Shown piece after piece: positions 5,825-11,414 of a stretch of DNA of 11,414 nt. Under the pieces are notes generated by a model that searched no databases, was not told the DNA's origin, and saw only the letters and a list, made by a program, of their open reading frames with translations. Every line of letters starts with the position of its first letter. Position 1 is the stretch's first letter. The translations under genes were made by a program, and so were the position numbers. Origin of the DNA: CAYZSU01 sp964480565 (GTDB lineage Bacteria > UBA10199 > 2-02-FULL-44-16 > JAAZCA01); NCBI GenBank assembly GCA_964480565.1, contig CAYZSU010000069.1, positions 1-11,414 of the forward strand, in the 5' to 3' direction.

Positions 5825-8800
5825 ATGAAAATCAAATCCTATGCTATTTTATTAATAACAATGGTGTTTGCTCTATCCTGTGGTGGCAGCACATTGCCAA
5901 ACACGCATATTGTAGATGCGGATGTCGTGAGTGTTAATGAACCACTACAGCCAGAAGAATCTCCAGAGACGCTAGAAGATAGTGCTGCAAATATCATTAG
6001 TACACCTGATAGCGATGAATTGAATGTGGCTGATATCCCCGATGACTCCCATGTGATATCAAAAAAGAAATCACCCTTATGGGCGCCCACATGGACAATG
6101 GATGCGCCGCTTATCAGTGCAGGGATTTCCCAGGCAACCTCTACTAAAACGACCACATATTCAAATGGATATAATATATTTAATAAGGGCTATTTGCCCG
6201 TGGATATTTTGACTCCAGATAAAAAAGGCAACCCTCGATTGCCGTCATTATTAACGCCAGATGTGTTTTCAAATTATTCAGAAATCACCACATCAACGAC
6301 TAGCCAGGCATTAACCGAAACCCATGCCGCATATCGCTTGGATGCCGCATTTGATAGAAATCGCAGCCGATCCGTGGTGGTATTTGAGCGAAATAAAGCC
6401 GGATCTCCCGATGGATATCGGGAAATTGTGGCCCGGTTTTATGATCGTGATGGACAGATTATACCTGATGGTGAGCGCATTATTACACGACTTGCCGATA
6501 ATTCCGATGATGATCGACTTGTTGATATTAACTTTCATCAAGTGCCTTTATTTGCCAATATGACGGAGCCTGAGTGTTTTCATTATTCAAACCCATCGGT
6601 TGTGTTTGTGCCAGGTGATACGGTGGATGATGATACCTATGTCATTGCCTATGAAGCCACATGCAAGGCCTTGGTCAACTGGCCAAATGGCGAGCAGTTT
6701 TTTGATAATCCAAGTCCCAGCTCGCCTGTATTTGATTTAGACGATACGGTTCAGATGGATCAAGAATTTCATATTATTAAAGCCTATCAGGTAAGTGCGG
6801 CAGATTTATCAGTGAGTGATCAGGGGCTATTCCGCGCACAGCGCGCCATGGGACGAGTGGCGGCATGGTTTTTACCCAATACTGCTGGTGAAAATAATGG
6901 CCATGAAATGAGTGATCGTAGTGTATGGAAATGGTCGGATGCGAGAAATCCGCATGTGAGCGTGCATCCACAAACTGGCAATGTGCTACTCACCTACCAG
7001 ACTAATTTAAAATATACCACGTGCTTAAATTCCAATGCTACTTTAGGTAGTGCTGTGCAGCAGAGTTGGTATGATGATATGTACTCCATTGATTCACAGG
7101 TGATTGTCGATGGCCGGCGCAGTGCAGTAAAAAGTATTTATCGTTCGAGTTTGGTTATGCCAGATGGTGAAGAGACAAACCCTCGTTTATGGATGTGTAG
7201 TTTGCTATCCGCTTCAGATGATGTGCAAAGTGCCTATCATCCTGTGGCTGCGTCAATGGGCAATGGGTTCTTAATTGGGTTCTCAACGGAAAACGGCAGT
7301 GTTGAAAATCATAATGGCCAGCAAGAAAATCCTCTCATGCCAAAAACAGTGATGGCCAATCAGTTAAAAATGAATGCCATCGATGATATGAGTTTATCTG
7401 TATCAGATACAGAGTTTATGTGGGAATATGATTTGGATCCATCCATTTCACAGTATGCCAATTCATTTGAAGAGACTGTTCATATTGTGCCGGATATGAT
7501 GCGCATTGATGATGGAAATGCCTATGCGATTGCATTTGCCGATGGTGATGGCGTGCATGTTCGCTTGCTCGATGCAACAGGGCAATTGATGGATGACACG
7601 GTTTATACAGGTGCTAATTTTATAGATCCCATTGCAGAAAATGGATTTTATCCACGATTAAGTGTGGAGGTAGATGATAGTACGGATGAAATGCCCGTAT
7701 GGAAATTGGGTGTGAGCTATCAGCAAAAATCAAGCGATGGGCGATGGGACAGTCGTCAAAATTATATGCGCGTGCATGAATTATCATTCGGCGATTATGA
7801 GGTGGCATTGGAGCGATCCAATGAGCAGATTATGAATTTAAGCAATCAGTTGGCACAGGAAATTGCGACACCGATGGATGATATCGGTGATGCATTTAGT
7901 AGCGTGCCTTTGTACATGGGCACAGGGGAACGTGGTCAGCGTTTTCGCACCTTTTGGATCTCCGAGCATATGCAATCGGAAAATAATGATAATATTTATT
8001 CGGTATTTGTGCCAGAAGGGGCTAACCCAGAATCCAGTATGCGTGTTCGGCAGAGCGGTGCTCGCCAGTGGCAGTTATTGGAAAATAATGATCGGATTAA
8101 TATCCTCGTGTCGGATATTGCATCTAATCCGCTTATTTTAGATTTGGATGGTAGTTTAAGTCGGGATGATGATGCCTTGGCAGATGCATCTAATCAAGGC
8201 ATTGAGGCGTGGTCCTGGGAAATTAATGGCATGAATACGAGTGATTATTCCTTTGTGACATATGTGGCACAGCCGCAAGTGTCCAATGCAGATCAACCGA
8301 TATCCGATTATGGCATGTACTCCATTCGTTTAAAAGTAATGGACGCGGATGGCATGGTGAATTGGAGTGTGGGCGAGCTTTCAGTGATTGAAAATATGCG
8401 ACCTGTGGTGGAGTCGGTGAGTATGCAAATTGATGATCACGCAGCCATTGAATTGCCAGGCAATATACCACCCATTGCATTGGGCGCAATGATTTCGATG
8501 GATGCCATGGCACGCGATAGGGATAGTGAACCAAATTTTCAAACACAGCCCCAAGATTTATTGTATCGTTGGACAATTCAAACCGATGATCGGGAATTAT
8601 TGGCTCAAGAAGGTATTGGGCTCACCCATATTGACTATGAGCTTACGGAGCTGGGTGTTCATTATATGTCGCTTATAGTCGTTGATAAATCTGGCGGTGA
8701 AAGCCAGCCATTTACCGCAGAATTTGACGTAATCTCCTATGATATTACGCGATTTGACGTTGCCGATGGTAGTGTCGTTGATATTCATCCAGAGTCGCTG

Positions 8801-11414
8801 CCAAGTGGAACCCCCTATGGTATTGTGAATTTAGAATGGGACACGCGTTTAATTGATTCGCTTACACTCTATCAACAGATATGGCAAAATGGTCAGCCTG
8901 GTATTCGCGAGCGCGTGCCCGGCGATAATTTTATTCTCGATCAAAAAGAGGACTTGCCATTGCAAACAGCCTTGCCAGTGCAAGTGCGGGTGTATCAAAA
9001 AACAACATTGATTCTAGTGGGGCAAAATGGTGACAATAGCACTGAGCGCGAGCTTACTGTGGCATTTAGAGAACCTCACATTGTTGCATTTAATGATGAC
9101 CACGCCGGTAGCCCCATTGATTTTGAGCCGGATACAGGTCATGGCCAAGTGGTATTGGAATGGCAGTCTGAATTTGCATCCCATACGCAGTCAATCGTGG
9201 CAATCGGTGAGGATGGCAGTCGCCAAGCTGTATCCTATATTGATTCGGATGATCCACAGGGCATTGAACAAGGTCACTTTCCGCCATTAACAGTTGATGG
9301 CATTGGCCGGACAATTGTGCAGCCTATACAGAATACGCGCTATGAGCTGACGCTTGCAAACCCAGATGGCTTGACAGTGAATCAATCATTGGATGTGGCA
9401 TTTAATGCGCCGCAAATTATATCATGGTCGATTGAAGAAGCTAATGGATTGCCGGAAAGTCCGATTCATCTATCCTGGCAAACACGCAATACCACGCAAC
9501 TTGAATTAATTATGATTCGTGAGAGCGATCAATTGATTATTCCAATTGATGTAAATGAACCGTCCGCACTATCACAGATAAATCGATTTGCAGTGAACTT
9601 GCCGGACTTTGCACAAAATGAACGCATTAATATGGCACTTCGTGCGATTGGCCCTGGTGGAAATACAATGACTGTGCAAACCATTCCATTGGAGCTGATC
9701 GTTGTTGATCTGCGCATATTATCTTTTTCCAGCAATGTGCCTGCGGGGCAGGGCATTGACTTAGTGGAGCAAAGTACGCAAGGGCATCCAAATCCAAGCG
9801 ATGTGTACGGTGAGGTGATCTTACGATGGGATACAGTCGGTGCGGCATTTGTGCGTATCTATGATGAAGATGGACTGATTGTCGGTGCACGCTTAGAGGA
9901 TAATGGGTTTGAATCTCAGGTGGATCATCCCTTATCGCTGCAAACCGGTGAGGCTGGATTTCGCGTGCGCGTTCATCACAATACCACATTGCGTATGCTA
10001 GCTAGCGTGACCATTGATGGCGATACATTTGAAATTAGCAGTGAACTACCCATTATTTTTAATTCTGCATTTGCTGTGCTTCAGGGAAATAATGACATTG
10101 CATTTGATAATAGTGCTCGAATGGGCAATGCGGAACTCAGGTGGAGTACGCGAAATATAAATCGCGTGCGTGTTTTTTCATGTGATCTGATTGATGGTAA
10201 TATGCCGGGAATATGTGACCAGCAGGAGTTGGATGGTCAGGATGGTATACTGGCATTACTTCAAAATCAGGTATTTACTCATGCCATATCCCACAAAACC
10301 GGCTATCGATTGATCGCTTATGGTGTTAATGGCGATACGATTATGCGCGACCATATTGTGCGATTTGCTGCTCCGGAGATTTTATCCGCGAATGCAGATG
10401 AGACTGTGTTAAATCTAGTGCCAGATCAACGCTATGGTCAGACAGTCTTAAATTGGCAATTTGAGAATGCCGCACAGGTGGTTGTGCATCATGATGGTCA
10501 ATTGATTGCATATATTGATTCTAATAATCCAGATCAGGAGTTGGATGAATTTCCATTGCCGGATACAGAGGGGCGTGGGAGCACATTGATTCGTCCAATG
10601 ACTGCAGGAACCTATCGCATTATCGCAATCAATCCGGATGGATTGGAAGCGCATTTGGATATGGATATATCATTTCATTCCGCATCGATTTTATTGCAGG
10701 TGCCTGCATCTACAGAAGGGGACCATGATTTATTGGTGGGCCGTCCTATGCAGGTGTCATGGCAGGATGCAGTGAATGTGTCGCGCATGACGATTCAAAT
10801 TGCGAATGAAAATGGTGAGGTGCTTGCGGGCATGCCGATAATGAATATTGCGCAGGCCTTTGATTCATCAATTATACAGAGTAATTTTATATTTCCAGAA
10901 GTGGATAATATTTTCCCTGACGGAAAGAACTATCGCATGCACGCAACGATTACTGACATAAATAATGGCGCGGATATTATCGTTCTTAGCGATGTATTTC
11001 ATGTCAGTCCACGGCCAATTCCTGTAATTGATATGTTTGCAGGTATGCCAGCTCAAATTGATGCCTTGGAAAAAGTGGGCGATGATATTATTGGCCGATT
11101 CAATCTATCCTGGAATGCAGTGAATGCGGATCATGCACAGCCAGTTGCTTCACTTTTGCGGCGTGTTGGCAATAATGCCTTTTTGCCAGTGGATGTGGAT
11201 ATCGCATCATTAAGCGCTTCGGGTGAGTTGCCTCAAATTCTTTCAGCAATCGATCGTGTGGCAAGGTATCATTTAATTGTTCAGAATCGATTTGACGATC
11301 AGTCTGAAACCGGTCAGTTAAATGGCTATAATCAAGCGCAAGCGGGTGATGTAACGATATCATTTATTGCGCCACAAGTAATGGATGCGTCCGTTGTAGA
11401 AGAATCTGCATATC
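5825..11414 (+). CDS. Giant predicted lipoprotein with beta-propeller, PKD-like and tandem Ig-like domains (partial, at least 1863 aa)
   Basis: The frame opens at ATG 5825 behind TGAGGA (5815-5820) and has no stop before the window ends. The N-terminus (MKIKSYAILLITMVFALSCG) has two Lys, a hydrophobic core and an imperfect lipobox (ALSC) placing the lipidated Cys at residue 19. Gly at +2 fits outer-membrane sorting. Residues about 20-90 are an acidic, Ser-rich linker. Residues about 165-720 contain recurring blade-like units (starting near 173, 256, 375, 472, 556, 609 and 698) with strand-turn-strand patterns, suggesting a beta-propeller. Residues 773-857 are PKD-like (DLDGSLS, then WSWEING at 796 and VMDADGMVNWS). 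A second PKD/Ig-like domain spans 858-972. From about 975 onward at least eight Ig-like units follow, each with a conserved Trp. There is no catalytic motif. A surface stalk or adhesin role is inferred from architecture. It is the third gene in the cluster. Confidence 0.93.
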   Translation, partial: MKIKSYAILLITMVFALSCGGSTLPNTHIVDADVVSVNEPLQPEESPETLEDSAANIISTPDSDELNVADIPDDSHVISKKKSPLWAPTWTMDAPLISAGISQATSTKTTTYSNGYNIFNKGYLPVDILTPDKKGNPRLPSLLTPDVFSNYSEITTSTTSQALTETHAAYRLDAAFDRNRSRSVVVFERNKAGSPDGYREIVARFYDRDGQIIPDGERIITRLADNSDDDRLVDINFHQVPLFANMTEPECFHYSNPSVVFVPGDTVDDDTYVIAYEATCKALVNWPNGEQFFDNPSPSSPVFDLDDTVQMDQEFHIIKAYQVSAADLSVSDQGLFRAQRAMGRVAAWFLPNTAGENNGHEMSDRSVWKWSDARNPHVSVHPQTGNVLLTYQTNLKYTTCLNSNATLGSAVQQSWYDDMYSIDSQVIVDGRRSAVKSIYRSSLVMPDGEETNPRLWMCSLLSASDDVQSAYHPVAASMGNGFLIGFSTENGSVENHNGQQENPLMPKTVMANQLKMNAIDDMSLSVSDTEFMWEYDLDPSISQYANSFEETVHIVPDMMRIDDGNAYAIAFADGDGVHVRLLDATGQLMDDTVYTGANFIDPIAENGFYPRLSVEVDDSTDEMPVWKLGVSYQQKSSDGRWDSRQNYMRVHELSFGDYEVALERSNEQIMNLSNQLAQEIATPMDDIGDAFSSVPLYMGTGERGQRFRTFWISEHMQSENNDNIYSVFVPEGANPESSMRVRQSGARQWQLLENNDRINILVSDIASNPLILDLDGSLSRDDDALADASNQGIEAWSWEINGMNTSDYSFVTYVAQPQVSNADQPISDYGMYSIRLKVMDADGMVNWSVGELSVIENMRPVVESVSMQIDDHAAIELPGNIPPIALGAMISMDAMARDRDSEPNFQTQPQDLLYRWTIQTDDRELLAQEGIGLTHIDYELTELGVHYMSLIVVDKSGGESQPFTAEFDVISYDITRFDVADGSVVDIHPESLPSGTPYGIVNLEWDTRLIDSLTLYQQIWQNGQPGIRERVPGDNFILDQKEDLPLQTALPVQVRVYQKTTLILVGQNGDNSTERELTVAFREPHIVAFNDDHAGSPIDFEPDTGHGQVVLEWQSEFASHTQSIVAIGEDGSRQAVSYIDSDDPQGIEQGHFPPLTVDGIGRTIVQPIQNTRYELTLANPDGLTVNQSLDVAFNAPQIISWSIEEANGLPESPIHLSWQTRNTTQLELIMIRESDQLIIPIDVNEPSALSQINRFAVNLPDFAQNERINMALRAIGPGGNTMTVQTIPLELIVVDLRILSFSSNVPAGQGIDLVEQSTQGHPNPSDVYGEVILRWDTVGAAFVRIYDEDGLIVGARLEDNGFESQVDHPLSLQTGEAGFRVRVHHNTTLRMLASVTIDGDTFEISSELPIIFNSAFAVLQGNNDIAFDNSARMGNAELRWSTRNINRVRVFSCDLIDGNMPGICDQQELDGQDGILALLQNQVFTHAISHKTGYRLIAYGVNGDTIMRDHIVRFAAPEILSANADETVLNLVPDQRYGQTVLNWQFENAAQVVVHHDGQLIAYIDSNNPDQELDEFPLPDTEGRGSTLIRPMTAGTYRIIAINPDGLEAHLDMDISFHSASILLQVPASTEGDHDLLVGRPMQVSWQDAVNVSRMTIQIANENGEVLAGMPIMNIAQAFDSSIIQSNFIFPEVDNIFPDGKNYRMHATITDINNGADIIVLSDVFHVSPRPIPVIDMFAGMPAQIDALEKVGDDIIGRFNLSWNAVNADHAQPVASLLRRVGNNAFLPVDVDIASLSASGELPQILSAIDRVARYHLIVQNRFDDQSETGQLNGYNQAQAGDVTISFIAPQVMDASVVEESAY
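8141..8740 (+). other. Two PKD/Ig-like domains linking the propeller to the Ig-like array
   Basis: The first domain begins DLDGSLSRDDD, the usual PKD opening of a D-G-S-x-S turn with acidic residues. It continues with WSWEING and closes with YSIRLKVMDADGMVNWS, matching the Y.v.L.V.D..G end of PKD folds. The second runs from RPVVESVSMQ to FDVIS and repeats the plan (YRWTIQTDD; HYMSLIVVDKSGGES). PKD domains are extracellular beta-sandwich spacers in surface proteins. Confidence 0.65.
8747..11414 (+). repeat. Array of at least eight tandem Ig-like domain repeats, continuing past the window edge
   Basis: A conserved strand motif (hydrophobic-x-L-x-W, then Q/D/S/N) recurs with Trp at residues 1005, 1113, 1218, 1335, 1440, 1544, 1646 and 1763. 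The spacings are 108, 105, 117, 105, 104, 102 and 117. Many units end in a strand like LTVAFREPHI, LDVAFNAPQI, HIVRFAAPEI or DVTISFIAPQV, which marks the junction to the next domain. An acidic loop such as IDFEPDTGHGQ or LNLVPDQRYGQ precedes several of the Trp strands. No long DNA-level identity between units was noticed, so the array appears old. Confidence 0.75.

Noticed and set aside
9627..9989. Minus-strand 120-codon frame within the lipoprotein gene
   Set aside because: It is a shadow of the Ig-like array, rich in His, Arg and Pro as expected from antisense reading, with no start signals.
1..11414. CRISPR arrays, tRNA or rRNA genes, insertion sequences or phage genes
   Set aside because: I saw no regularly spaced direct repeats, no tRNA-like or rRNA sequence, and no transposase, integrase or phage structural motif in any frame.

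Overview
The window looks like chromosome of a Gram-negative bacterium, moderately AT-rich by eye. The grounds are a lipoprotein-type signal sequence on a giant predicted surface protein, thrombospondin type 3 (TSP3) calcium-binding repeats, and a GCCGGAATGAC-type palindrome at the left edge of a kind common between proteobacterial genes. I cannot place it to genus. None of the four genes matches a family I can name across its full length, so most calls rest on domain architecture and local motifs.

Layout. Positions 1-135 hold no gene, only a palindrome cut by the window edge, an AT-rich palindrome and a stem-loop just past the end of a minus-strand gene. Positions 136-537 (minus) encode a small, very basic 133-residue protein with a strong ribosome binding site. 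Positions 538-895 are a divergent intergenic stretch with a candidate sigma-70-type promoter, a small Trp-rich reading frame of doubtful status, and a terminator-like hairpin with a U-tract only 18 bases before the next gene.

From 896 everything reads rightwards in a tight cluster. First is an orphan 552-residue protein with no signal peptide. After 25 bases comes a 1051-residue GTG-start protein with N-terminal Cys-pair repeats, a helical core, Gly-rich hydrophobic segments and a TSP3 repeat near its C-terminus. After another 89 bases comes a giant predicted lipoprotein, still open at the window's right edge after 1863 codons. It contains a likely beta-propeller, two PKD/Ig-like domains, and at least eight tandem Ig-like domains marked by a Trp every 102-117 residues.

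Taken together, the three rightward genes look like a surface-structure locus: a long lipid-anchored rod of beta-sandwich domains, a membrane-associated calcium-binding partner, and an orphan protein that may be cytoplasmic. That they work together is inferred from spacing and orientation only. The most unusual gene is the 1051-residue one, which joins an apparently exported-type C-terminus to an N-terminus with no recognisable export signal.
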